Shown piece by piece: positions 7,677 to 14,986 of a stretch of DNA of 43,989 nucleotides (its first letter is position 1; every line of letters begins with the position of its first letter). A program made the translations under genes and the position numbers. The notes under the pieces are model-generated. The model saw nothing but the letters and a program-made list of their open reading frames with translations. It made no database searches and was not told the DNA's origin. This stretch comes from Phycisphaerales bacterium UBA7812 (GTDB lineage: Bacteria; Planctomycetota; Phycisphaerae; Phycisphaerales; UBA1924): positions 1 through 43,989 of the forward strand of contig DLBY01000090.1 in NCBI GenBank assembly GCA_002480345.1, given 5' to 3'.

Positions 7677-10454
7677 TCACGCCCGAGCGGGGGCTTCCGT
7701 CAGGCCCGGATCGGTCGCGGACTTCGCGACGGCACGCGGGGTCTCGGTCAGGCCCTCCGCGACGCCCGCGGATTCCGGGGTGATGCCCTGCCTGCCCAGG
7801 TGATCGTGCCAGGCCTGGGTGTGGACATCCCAGAAGTGCTCGAACGAGTGATCGAGGCTGTACTTCTGCATCGACTGGTGAGCCGCGGCGCCCATGTCGG
7901 CGCGGCGGGCGTGATCGGTGATGAGTGTCGCGATCGTGTCGATCCACGCGTCGGTGTCGTGGGCATCGAGAACGAAACCGGTGCGGCCGTGCTCAACGAC
8001 TTCCTTGGGCCCGCCCTGATCGGTGACGACGACGGGGAGGCCCGAACCCTGGCTCTCCATGACGACCTGCCCCAGCGTATCGGTGGTGCTGGGGAAGGCG
8101 AAGATGTTGCAGGACGCGTAGATCGCGCTGAGTTCCTCGCCGTGCCGGAAGCCCAGGAAGTGCGCGTCCTTGCCCTTGAGTTCCTTCTCCATAGTGGCGC
8201 GGTAGGGCCCGTCGCCCACGACGATGAGGTCGGCGTCGACTCCTTCTGCCTTGAGGCGTTTGCGGACACCCTTCCAGACGGTGGTGAGCATGGGCATGTT
8301 CTTCTCGACGCTGACGCGACCGACGAAGAGGACCTTGACCGACCCGGTCGGCACGCCCAGTTCGTCCCAGATCTTGGGGTTGTGGTAGCGGGTGTGGAAG
8401 AGGCTCGCGTCGAAGCCCGGCATGAGGCTGACGATGTTCTCGCGGTTGAGGCCCAGGCCCGCGAGGGCCTCGACATAGTCGTCGCTGCGGGTGAAGATCG
8501 CGCTGAAGGGCTTGTAGAACGCGCGCATGAACTTGGTGCACACGCTGGTCATCCCGTGATCGTCGAAGAGGCGGTCGATGTAGGCGGGGAAGTCGGTGTG
8601 GTAGACGCCCAGGACGGGGATCTTGAGCATCTTCGCGGCGAGGAACCCGACGCAGCCCACGGGCCCCGGCGTGGAGATGTGGATGACATCGGGCTGGTGC
8701 TGGTCGAGGTGGCGCAGGATCTTCATGACCGGGGGGAGGCAAACATCGAGGTTGTCGTACTTCGGGATCTTCATCGCGAAGACCGGATCGAAGTTGTAGA
8801 CATTGGGGAAGGTCTGCCCCGGCTTGTTGGTGCAGGTGATGACCTCGAGGTCGCGTCCCGAATCGTGCGCGCGCTCGGCGACATTCTGGATGAAGCGGCA
8901 GACGCCGTTGACATCGTAAAAGGTGTCGGTGAACAGGCTGACGCGCATGGGTCGCTCCAGGACACTGACGCCCGACCCGGGCGCGCTGGTTTCGTGCTCG
9001 AACTTCTCGAGGAAGTTGCGTTCCTTGTTCTGGTAGAACAGGCTGAACAGGTAGGGCAGCTGCGCGATGTGCAGGATCGCGTAGCTCACCAGGTGCTCGC
9101 TGATCCCCGCGGGGTCGCGCTTCTTGAAGGCCTTGATGGCGCTGCCGCTCATCGCGCGGCTGAGGGCCGCGGAGAGATCCTGGATGAAATCCGCCATCTC
9201 CTCGTGCTCGGCGAGGGGCGCCCCGCTGGTCCAGGTGTCGGGGTCGAGGCGGTCCTTGAGCGCGGGGTAGCGCTCGATGACCTCGTTCATGGACCGCTTG
9301 AGGTGCCTGAGGATGGGCAGGGGCTTTGGCGCTTTCTTGCCCAGCCACATCTTGCGGGCGACCTTGTAGGCGCCGACGCGCTTCTTGCTGGGGGAATCGG
9401 CGCTGACGCCCGCGAAGCGGAGGAGCCTCGAGCTGATGTACTTGGTCGTTGGGGCCTGGCGCTCGTGGAGGCGATCGGCGTAATAGTGCGCCCCGACGGT
9501 CGCGAGCTGGTGGGCGAGCAGCGCCGAGTGTCCCCCGAGCCCCGCCTGGGTGCTCTCCCCGCTCATGACGCGCTCGAAGAACGCGCGGGGGTCCTTGATC
9601 TTCTTGCCGTCCGGGCCCGCGACCTGCGTCCAGGTGCGCCCGATGTTGAGCAGGCCGTGGTCGTCGCTGCCCCCCGTGCGGGCCTTCTCCCACGCGCGCG
9701 GCCAGACGGGCTTGAGGTTGTGCCGCTCGCTGAGCGTCTCGATGCGCGCCGGGGTGAGGTCGTTGATGAACCGGACGATGGAATCGGAGACCTGGTAGGC
9801 GTGGGCGCCGTTGAGGCACTCGATGCCCTTGAAGAGCAGGGCGACGCGCTCGATGTGCCAGCGCCGGAGCTTGCCGTTCTGGATGTAGAGCGGGTGGGCG
9901 CACGCGTGGGGGAGGTCCTGCTCGCGGAGCCAGTTGGCGAACGCGTAGACATCGTCCCGGAGGTTGAGCGTGTTGAGGTCCTCGTCCTGCTCGGGCGTGA
10001 GCCCCCAGACGAGGACATGGAGCAGGCAGCGGTCCTCGGGGAACTTCACGCTGACTTCCTGCCCCACGATGAAGCGTTCGAACCCGCGCTCGACGAGTTC
10101 CATCGCGCCCTTGATGGTGTCGTGGTCGGTGATCGTGACGAGGTCCATGCCCCGCGCCATCGCCTGGTCGTAGACCTTCTCGGGGGGGCTGTAGCACTCG
10201 GGCATGCCGATGAGGCCCAGCGCCTTGAGCGCGGGCCCGCTGGATGCCCACGAGTGGCAGTGCGCGTCGATGCGGGTGACGCCCGAGATCGTCGCCTGGG
10301 TGACCTCCCGCTGCACGCCGCGGAGCAGGAGGTCGGCGCTCGCGAGCGCCCCGCCCTTGGGCTCGATCTCGCGTGGCGCGACGCCGGCACGCCCCGGCCC
10401 GCTGGGGGTGGTCCGCCCGCGATCGCCGTTGGGGTGTCCGTTGAACCCGCTCAT
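7677..10454 (-). CDS. PHP-domain phosphoesterase fused to GT4-family glycosyltransferase
   Basis: The two-domain protein has 925 residues and a GGGAG about 9 bases before ATG 10454. The N-terminal half (about 60-300) is a PHP-type metal-dependent phosphoesterase. It shows RIDAHCHSWAS, TITDHDT, GQEVSVKF, ACAHPLY and GSDDHG, which supply the expected His/Asp/Glu metal ligands. A helical linker of about 180 residues follows. From about residue 503 (MRVSLFTDTFYDVNGV) there is a GT-B glycosyltransferase of the GT4 type with the donor-binding VGRVSVEKNM and VVGDGPYRATME. Its C-terminal motif is TDTLGQVVMESQGSGLPVV, in which the usual EX7E is DX7E, a variant I associate with MgtA-like enzymes. No signal peptide or TM segment is seen, so it is probably cytosolic and works on nucleotide-sugar donors. 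Acylphosphatase, HAD phosphatase and DUF418 genes follow closely. The acceptor is unknown. Confidence 0.93.
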   Translation of the reverse strand: MSGFNGHPNGDRGRTTPSGPGRAGVAPREIEPKGGALASADLLLRGVQREVTQATISGVTRIDAHCHSWASSGPALKALGLIGMPECYSPPEKVYDQAMARGMDLVTITDHDTIKGAMELVERGFERFIVGQEVSVKFPEDRCLLHVLVWGLTPEQDEDLNTLNLRDDVYAFANWLREQDLPHACAHPLYIQNGKLRRWHIERVALLFKGIECLNGAHAYQVSDSIVRFINDLTPARIETLSERHNLKPVWPRAWEKARTGGSDDHGLLNIGRTWTQVAGPDGKKIKDPRAFFERVMSGESTQAGLGGHSALLAHQLATVGAHYYADRLHERQAPTTKYISSRLLRFAGVSADSPSKKRVGAYKVARKMWLGKKAPKPLPILRHLKRSMNEVIERYPALKDRLDPDTWTSGAPLAEHEEMADFIQDLSAALSRAMSGSAIKAFKKRDPAGISEHLVSYAILHIAQLPYLFSLFYQNKERNFLEKFEHETSAPGSGVSVLERPMRVSLFTDTFYDVNGVCRFIQNVAERAHDSGRDLEVITCTNKPGQTFPNVYNFDPVFAMKIPKYDNLDVCLPPVMKILRHLDQHQPDVIHISTPGPVGCVGFLAAKMLKIPVLGVYHTDFPAYIDRLFDDHGMTSVCTKFMRAFYKPFSAIFTRSDDYVEALAGLGLNRENIVSLMPGFDASLFHTRYHNPKIWDELGVPTGSVKVLFVGRVSVEKNMPMLTTVWKGVRKRLKAEGVDADLIVVGDGPYRATMEKELKGKDAHFLGFRHGEELSAIYASCNIFAFPSTTDTLGQVVMESQGSGLPVVVTDQGGPKEVVEHGRTGFVLDAHDTDAWIDTIATLITDHARRADMGAAAHQSMQKYSLDHSFEHFWDVHTQAWHDHLGRQGITPESAGVAEGLTETPRAVAKSATDPGLTEAPARA

Positions 10455-10644
10455 CGCTTCTTCTCCCGCCCGGGCTCCGCCCTGCTCATCGGGCGTCGGC
10501 GCGCAGCGTCACCGACGGTCCAGCCTGTGCGCAGTTTACGCGCCGGGCCGGGGTCGCCCCGGGGCCCGCACCCTTTCTGGGCGGAGATCGCCTCCAGATT
10601 TCACGCTCCCTGAACACTTTCCGGACCCACGCTTCCCGGTGCGC

Positions 10645-10684
10645 GCAAGAAAGCCCCGCACCGGTGAGGCGACCGGCGCGGGGC
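10645..10684 (-). terminator. Intrinsic terminator-like hairpin on minus strand
   Basis: Arms 10653-10664 and 10673-10684 pair at 11 of 12 positions (GCCCCGC-A/G-CCGG) around an 8-base loop. On the minus strand the hairpin is followed by CTTTCTT. It lies inside the leader upstream of the PHP-glycosyltransferase gene rather than after any ORF. Confidence 0.5.
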
Positions 10685-10822
10685 TCTCGCAGGGGATGCC
10701 GTTCGTGACGCCGGGTCTTCCCGTCCCGGCGGCCGCGTCCCCCTTCGCACTCTCTCCTCCCTCGGGGCACTCCCCTCGGCAGGACACCCGCGTTCACGGG
10801 CACCCCCACTGTCGAATCCAAC
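10645..10822 (-). ncRNA. Candidate structured leader RNA or small RNA (unassigned)
   Basis: Read on the minus strand, this stretch holds a series of hairpins. There is a small stem at 10787-10800 (CCCG/CGGG), one at 10764-10775 (GGGG/CCCC), and a 7-bp stem at 10709-10731 (CGCCGGG/CCCGGCG) that can be extended by GACGC/GCGTC. A final strong hairpin at 10653-10684 is followed by TTTCTT. Several hairpins ending in an intrinsic terminator, about 190 bp upstream of a long minus-strand operon, is the arrangement of a riboswitch or attenuator leader or of a small RNA. I could not match it to TPP, cobalamin, glycine, SAM or c-di-GMP classes. In a genome this GC-rich, hairpins arise easily, so confidence is low. 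Confidence 0.3.
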
Positions 10823-10970
10823 GGGGCGCGTGCCAGTCGCTTCGATCGGGAATCTCCGCGGCCCATCGCGGGGTGGCCTCACAGGCCGCGCACGCCGCAC
10901 AGAGCGCTGTGGGGCCCTCGGTCCCGCGCTCTCGCGCGGGTTGCTCGCGGCGGGCTTACGCTTGCGGGCG

Positions 10971-11732
10971 ATGGACACCCGACCACTTTCCGGGCCCGAT
11001 TGCCGGGTCATCAGCATCGGGGCGCTGAGCGCCCACCCGCTCTGGAACGAGCGCGCGCCGGTCCGCACGGGGCACGCGACGACGGTGCTCGTGCGCACTA
11101 CGGCGGTCGACGATCCGAGAAGAACGGTCAACCTGCTGGTCGATCCGGGGTTGCCCGAGCCCGCGCTCGTCGCGCGTCTGCACGAGCGCAGCGGGCTCGA
11201 GCCGGGCGACATCACGCATGTCTTCCTGACGAGTTTCCACCCCGAGACCCGCCGGGCGATCACCGCGTTCCCGGACGCGGCGTGGCTGATCTCGCCCCGT
11301 GAGCGCGAGGCCGCGGGCGTGCCGCTCGCGCAGTCGCTGGCCCGGCTCGCCGAGTCGCGGCAATCCGCGAAGGACACGGGTGAGCCCCTCGACGAGGACC
11401 AGGAGACGATGATCGAGGTGCTGCAGCGCGATGTCGCGATCCTGCAGAAGTGCGAGGCGGCGCCCGACACGATCGCCCAGGGCGTGGACCTGTTCCCCCT
11501 GCCCGGCGTGAGCGCCGGATGCACGGGGCTGCTGCTCGAGGGACGCGAGACGACGCTCATCTGCGGCGACGCGGTCGCGACGATCGATCACCTCGAGCAG
11601 GGCAAGGTGCTGCCGAATTGCGACGACCGCGAAGCCGCGAAGGAGAGCTTCGAGGAAGCGGTCGAGATCGCGGATGTGCTGGTGTGCGGGCGGGACAACC
11701 TGGTGGTGAACCGGACGAAGAAGATTTTCTAG
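10971..11732 (+). CDS. Metallo-beta-lactamase-fold protein lacking most zinc ligands
   Basis: The 253-residue protein has the MBL-fold order of elements. Strand/loop motif I is at residues 86-93 (DITHVFLTSFHPET), an internal PGVSAGCTG turn lies at 178-186, and ICGDAV follows for the Asp of motif IV. The last segment is VLVCGRDNLVV. In active hydrolases these read THxHxDH, PGHTxGHTG, GDAV and a final GH(D/G). Here the first His is Ser88, the Asp is Glu92, the next His is Thr93, the motif-III His is Cys184 and the last His is Arg. Only His90 and the GDAV Asp remain. It is therefore probably inactive as a zinc hydrolase, or it uses a rebuilt site. ATG 10971 was chosen because the preceding in-frame residues are low complexity. 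Its TAG shares the CTAG palindrome with the stop of the convergent gene. Confidence 0.85.
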   Translation: MDTRPLSGPDCRVISIGALSAHPLWNERAPVRTGHATTVLVRTTAVDDPRRTVNLLVDPGLPEPALVARLHERSGLEPGDITHVFLTSFHPETRRAITAFPDAAWLISPREREAAGVPLAQSLARLAESRQSAKDTGEPLDEDQETMIEVLQRDVAILQKCEAAPDTIAQGVDLFPLPGVSAGCTGLLLEGRETTLICGDAVATIDHLEQGKVLPNCDDREAAKESFEEAVEIADVLVCGRDNLVVNRTKKIF

Positions 11733-12163
11733 GGGTGCTGCAAAACACACCCATCCACAAAACTTTGGAATTCCGGGAATGAATCGAACTTCGCCCGGAG
11801 AGCCGGCCATTCGCGACGCATCAACGGTGCCGACAGAGACGAGCGAATCTCGTCTTCCCAAATGGTCCAGATCTTCCGATCGAGATACCTGCGTCTGTAG
11901 AGATAGAACTCTTCGCTGTAGAGATTCAAGAGCTGGCATATGCCGGCTGTTAGCGCACGCGAAGTCTCTGGTGGTACATCTTGAAGATCAACGACATCGC
12001 CGCTTGCATCGACGATTGAGCGAGAAACCGCTTCATACCTGCGTGTGAATTCAAGAAAGAGTTGTGCATTCATCTGCCTCTTGAAGACGACAACGCTCCA
12101 TACAAAGCCTGCAGCCACAAACGCTGCAGAAAGGGTCGCGAGAACGAGGCTTATCCAATCCAC
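11729..12163 (-). CDS. One-TM membrane protein of unknown function, low GC
   Basis: The 144-residue product starts with GTG at 12163 (VDWISLVLATLSAAFV). One N-terminal TM segment at about residues 4-27 is followed by a soluble helical domain. That domain contains NAQLFLEFTRRYEAVSRSI and NLYSEEFYLYRRRYLDRKIW, rich in aromatic and basic residues. This resembles small bacterial proteins with a TM anchor and a helical tail (DUF4760-like), but I cannot assign the family firmly. It starts 33 bp after the nuoF stop on the same strand. Base composition is visibly lower in G+C (about half) than in the neighbours, and codon use is less biased, so recent acquisition is plausible. Its TAG stop and the TAG of the convergent gene overlap in CTAG (11729-11732). 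Confidence 0.75.
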   Translation of the reverse strand: MDWISLVLATLSAAFVAAGFVWSVVVFKRQMNAQLFLEFTRRYEAVSRSIVDASGDVVDLQDVPPETSRALTAGICQLLNLYSEEFYLYRRRYLDRKIWTIWEDEIRSSLSAPLMRREWPALRAKFDSFPEFQSFVDGCVLQHP

Positions 12164-12196
12164 GGTAGAACCCCGAAGACCGCCTGTAGCGTCGCG

Positions 12197-13642
12197 TCAA
12201 CCCTTCGCCGACGCCCCCACCGTCATCTTCACCGGCACATGGCTCGGCTTGACGCGGGCCTCGAACTCGTCGCGGTACTTGTTCATGATCGTCCGCGTCG
12301 CCCAGTTATTGCCGTCCGCGAGGCCGCAGATCGTCGTGCCGGGCATCGAGCCCATGCTGGTCGCGACTTCGAGCGCGAGGTCGAGGTCCTTGGTGCGGCC
12401 GTCGCCCTCTTCGATCTTGCAGAGGAGTTGGTAGAGCCAGCCCGAGCCCTCGCGGCAGGGGGTGCACTGGCCGCACGATTCGTGCTTGTAGAACCGGGCG
12501 ATGTTGCGGCAGACGGCGACCATGTCGGTGTCTTCGTCGAAGACCGTGGGGCACGCGGTGCCCAGGCCCAGCACGTTGTACTTGCGGCCGATGTCGAAGT
12601 CCATCTCGGCCTCGTACTGGTCGGGGCCCAGGATGCCCATGGACACGCCGCCCGCGATGGCGCCCTTGAACTTCTTGCCGTGGCGCATGCCGCCGCAGAA
12701 TTCCTCGACGAGGGTCTTGAGGGGGATGCCGAGTTCGACCTCGTAGACGCCCGGGCGTTCGACATGCCCAGAGACGCCCATGAGCTTGGTGCCGAAGGAG
12801 GGGGGGCCGCCCACGCTGCTCTCCACGCCCTGCTCGGTGAACCACTTGGCGCCGTGGATCATGATGTCTGGGACATGGCACAGCGTCTCGACATTGTTAA
12901 TAATCGTCGGCTTGCCGAACAGGCCCTTGATCGCGGGGAACGGGGGCTTGATGCGGGGCCAGCCCCGCTTGCCCTCGATCGCCTCGAGCAGGCCTGTCTC
13001 CTCGCCGCAGATGTAGGCGCCCGCGCCGCGGTGGACATAGCAGTCGACGCGGAAGCGGGGTCCCCCGGTGTTCTCGTCGCCCGCGATGAGGCCCTTGTCC
13101 CCGAAGATGCCCTTGTCGTAGGCCTCCTTGATCGCCTGCTCGAGCACATGGGCCTGGTGGTGGTACTCGCCGCGGATGAAGATGTAGGCCTTATTGAGCT
13201 TGCAGGCGTAGCAGGTGATCGCGATGCCCTCGAGCAGCAGGTGGGGGTCGCACTCCATGAGGAGGCGATCCTTGAAGGTGCCCGGCTCGGACTCGTCGGC
13301 GTTGACCGCGAGGTAGCGCCCGTCGATCTCGATGCGTTCGCCGACCGCGTCTTCCTTCATCTCGGTGCCGTCGGTGAGCTTGACGGGGGGGAGGAAGCCC
13401 CACTTGACCCCCGCGGGGAAGCCCGCGCCGCCGCGCCCGCGGAGGACGGAGTCCTTGACCTCGGTGATCACATCCGCGGTGGACATCGTGATCGCTTTGC
13501 GGAGGCCCTCGTACCCCCCGTTCTGGACATATTCGTCGTAGGAGACGACATGCCGGTCCCTGGGGTCGCCAAAGGGGAAGGTGGGGATGTTCTTGAGCAG
13601 GTAGTGACGGTCGAGGCCGTTGCTGTATGTCTGCTTGGGCAT
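12197..13642 (-). CDS. nuoF: NADH-quinone oxidoreductase subunit F (NuoF)
   Basis: NuoF is the NADH-oxidising subunit of respiratory complex I, binding NADH, FMN and a 4Fe-4S cluster at the cytoplasmic end of the arm. The 481-residue product shows the FMN loop GRGGAGFPAGVKWGF, the NADH-binding NADESEPGTFKDR, and a glycine-rich GAGAYICGEETGLLEAIEGK. Downstream is IKPPFPAIKGLFGKPTIINN, and the cluster ligands are CGQCTPC plus the Cys of GTTICGLADGN. The length is slightly above the usual 420-450 because of an N-terminal extension of about 40 residues. ATG 13642 starts MPKQTYSNGLDRHYLL; the longer open frame upstream is low complexity. No nuoE, nuoG or other complex I gene lies in the window. 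A soluble NAD-linked hydrogenase or dehydrogenase diaphorase subunit is a less likely alternative. Confidence 0.93.
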   Translation of the reverse strand: MPKQTYSNGLDRHYLLKNIPTFPFGDPRDRHVVSYDEYVQNGGYEGLRKAITMSTADVITEVKDSVLRGRGGAGFPAGVKWGFLPPVKLTDGTEMKEDAVGERIEIDGRYLAVNADESEPGTFKDRLLMECDPHLLLEGIAITCYACKLNKAYIFIRGEYHHQAHVLEQAIKEAYDKGIFGDKGLIAGDENTGGPRFRVDCYVHRGAGAYICGEETGLLEAIEGKRGWPRIKPPFPAIKGLFGKPTIINNVETLCHVPDIMIHGAKWFTEQGVESSVGGPPSFGTKLMGVSGHVERPGVYEVELGIPLKTLVEEFCGGMRHGKKFKGAIAGGVSMGILGPDQYEAEMDFDIGRKYNVLGLGTACPTVFDEDTDMVAVCRNIARFYKHESCGQCTPCREGSGWLYQLLCKIEEGDGRTKDLDLALEVATSMGSMPGTTICGLADGNNWATRTIMNKYRDEFEARVKPSHVPVKMTVGASAKG

Positions 13643-13917
13643 GGGGCGGCTCTGTCTGGGTTCTCGAACCCCTGAGGGCTCGGGGAGTTGGGGTTCCGGT
13701 CTGTCGTCGCGGCGGTTCGCAGCAACCGAGGCGAGCGATTCTAGCGGCGCGGGACCCGGGTGCTGAACCGATCGAGGCCCGAACGAACCCGTGTCATCGG
13801 GGGATCCGTCGTCGGTCCGTTCGGGAGGCGGTCTCCGCAGAGACCCCCGATCGTGGTTCGGCGACCCCCAGCGAAAGGTCTGATAAGGGGTTATCGCAAA
13901 AAGGGTTGGCAATCCGG

Positions 13918-13933
13918 TGGCACGGTCTGTGCC
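13918..13933 (+). promoter_or_regulatory. Candidate sigma-54 (RpoN) promoter
   Basis: TGGCACGGTCTGTGCC matches the -24/-12 consensus TGGCACG-N4-TTGC with one mismatch (GTGC for TTGC). The invariant GG and GC dinucleotides have the required 10-base spacing. It lies about 165 bp upstream of the start of the PEP-CTERM-like protein on the same strand. Sigma-54 control of PEP-CTERM genes is known from exosortase systems, which raises plausibility. Confidence 0.45.
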
Positions 13934-13999
13934 GTGTGGCATGTTTGAGGCGTCTGTTTCGAGCGCCTGCGTGCATGCGCGGCGGTCGTCATGGTTATC

Positions 14000-14018
14000 C
14001 ACCCCTCAAAGAGGGGTG
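14000..14018 (+). other. 5'-UTR hairpin before the PEP-CTERM-like gene
   Basis: CACCCCTC and GAGGGGTG form a perfect 8-bp stem with an AAA loop, 80 bases before the start codon. No T-tract follows, so it is more likely an mRNA stabiliser or control element than a terminator. Confidence 0.45.
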
Positions 14019-14098
14019 ATCCGCACGAGTCGAGAGCCTCTGCGCGAGAGAAAAGCCGCGTCGGGGGAGAACAGAGCAACTTCCAGAGGAGTGTGAGC

Positions 14099-14767
14099 AT
14101 GTCCACCAAGATTTTTGCCGCCGCGGGCCTCGCCGCCGCCGCCTCGATGGCGTCGGCCGGCGTTGCCATCACCACCTTCACCTACAGCGACCTCGACACC
14201 TCGTATTTCACGAGTGACGGGTCGACGGGTTCCTTCACCGCTCGCGCCGGTGCGGACTCGTCGGGCGATGTGACCGGCTTCGTCGCCGGCGCCCAGACCG
14301 CTGAGTACACCCCCTCGTTCGCGACCGACGACGCGAGCCTCGCGGATGTGGTCTTCGAGATGAGCATCTCGAACATCACCGCGAACTCGGCGGACGCGAC
14401 CGGTTCGTTCACCATCACCGATGTCGACGGCGACTCGATCACCGGCGCTCTCGCCGGTGCGTGGACTCGCGCCTCGGCCGGCGCGACGATCCTGTTCTTC
14501 AACGGCACCCTCACCGATGTCGTCTACAGCGACAGCGGCGACGGCGTGTTCGAGGGCGTGGACGGCTCGGGCTTCGCCCTGACCCCCTACCTCCTGAACA
14601 ACTCGTTCTCGGGCGGCCTCGTCCAGGTCAGCTTCGGCGTCGACAGCTTCTTCGACGAGAGCTTCGACCTGAGCGGCTCGCAGTTCAGCGGCACCATCGT
14701 CCCCACCCCCGGCGCCGCGGCGCTGCTCCTGGGTGCGGGCGGCATGGTCGCGCGTCGCCGCCGCTGA
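14099..14767 (+). CDS. Secreted protein with PEP-CTERM-like C-terminal sorting tail
   Basis: The 222-residue product has ATG 14099 preceded by AGAGGAG at good spacing. It has an N-terminal signal peptide (MSTKIFAAAGLAAAASMASA). The mature region is rich in Ser, Thr, Asp and Gly, of beta type, with no Cys. The C-terminus is VPTPGAAALLLGAGGMVARRRR: a Pro-containing motif, a short hydrophobic segment and an Arg cluster. That is the tripartite organisation of exosortase-processed (PEP-CTERM-like) proteins, with PTPGA in place of VPEPA. Such proteins are usually exported, cleaved near the Pro motif and displayed on the surface or in extracellular matrix. No exosortase is present in the window. The gene is monocistronic, with a candidate sigma-54 promoter upstream and a strong terminator downstream. 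Confidence 0.88.
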   Translation: MSTKIFAAAGLAAAASMASAGVAITTFTYSDLDTSYFTSDGSTGSFTARAGADSSGDVTGFVAGAQTAEYTPSFATDDASLADVVFEMSISNITANSADATGSFTITDVDGDSITGALAGAWTRASAGATILFFNGTLTDVVYSDSGDGVFEGVDGSGFALTPYLLNNSFSGGLVQVSFGVDSFFDESFDLSGSQFSGTIVPTPGAAALLLGAGGMVARRRR

Positions 14768-14812
14768 TCATCCCATCCCCGCTCACGGGGATCGGAAATC
14801 ACAGCAATCAAG

Positions 14813-14848
14813 CAGGGGCGTGGCACCAGCCACGCCCCTGTTCTTTTT
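14813..14848 (+). terminator. Intrinsic terminator of the PEP-CTERM-like gene
   Basis: A perfect 12-bp stem (CAGGGGCGTGGC with GCCACGCCCCTG) and an ACCA loop are followed by TTCTTTTT. It lies 46 bp after the stop codon. Confidence 0.95.
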
Positions 14849-14986
14849 GGTCCCGGTTCGTTCGCGGCGGGAGACCCGCTGCCCATTGAAGACGCACCGC
14901 ACCGTGAGCGGGCGCACGCACACCGCTGAACGCCGGGTGCTGGGCGGTCCCGATCGAGAAGGCGTTCGCGGGCGGGCTCCCCCCGC

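Larger units (their letters stand above)
10455..10970. other. 516-bp intergenic region between divergent genes
   Basis: The region holds no convincing ORF. The left part (10455-10640) would be the leader of the minus-strand PHP-glycosyltransferase operon. The middle (about 10645-10820) has several stable hairpins and a minus-strand terminator-like structure, annotated separately. The right part (10830-10970) is GC-rich and contains the promoter zone of the plus-strand gene at 10971; I see no clear -35/-10 pair. Confidence 0.6.
13643..14098. other. 456-bp intergenic region between divergent nuoF and PEP-CTERM-like gene
   Basis: I see no coding potential. The right half holds a possible sigma-54 promoter at 13918-13933, a perfect 8-bp stem with AAA loop at 14000-14018, and an AGAGGAG ribosome binding site just before ATG 14099. 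The left half should contain the nuoF promoter; no clear consensus was seen. Confidence 0.6.

Noticed and set aside
10735..10770. GGAGAG...GCGAAGG on the minus strand resembles a glycine riboswitch core
   Set aside because: The conserved CCGAAGGxGCAA and tandem-aptamer arrangement are missing and the downstream genes are unrelated to glycine metabolism.
10740..10822. Minus-strand GGATTCGAC and TGCCGAGGGG resemble the 5' part of tmRNA
   Set aside because: There is no GGG-type acceptor strand directly upstream, no tag ORF ending in Ala-Ala with a stop, and no matching 3' T-arm/CCA end within 400 bases. The similarity is probably chance in GC-rich DNA.
12573..12576. The single ACGT as a special site
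   Set aside because: It lies inside the conserved YNVLG codons of nuoF and has no flanking structure. A lone survivor or recent mutation is enough to explain it.
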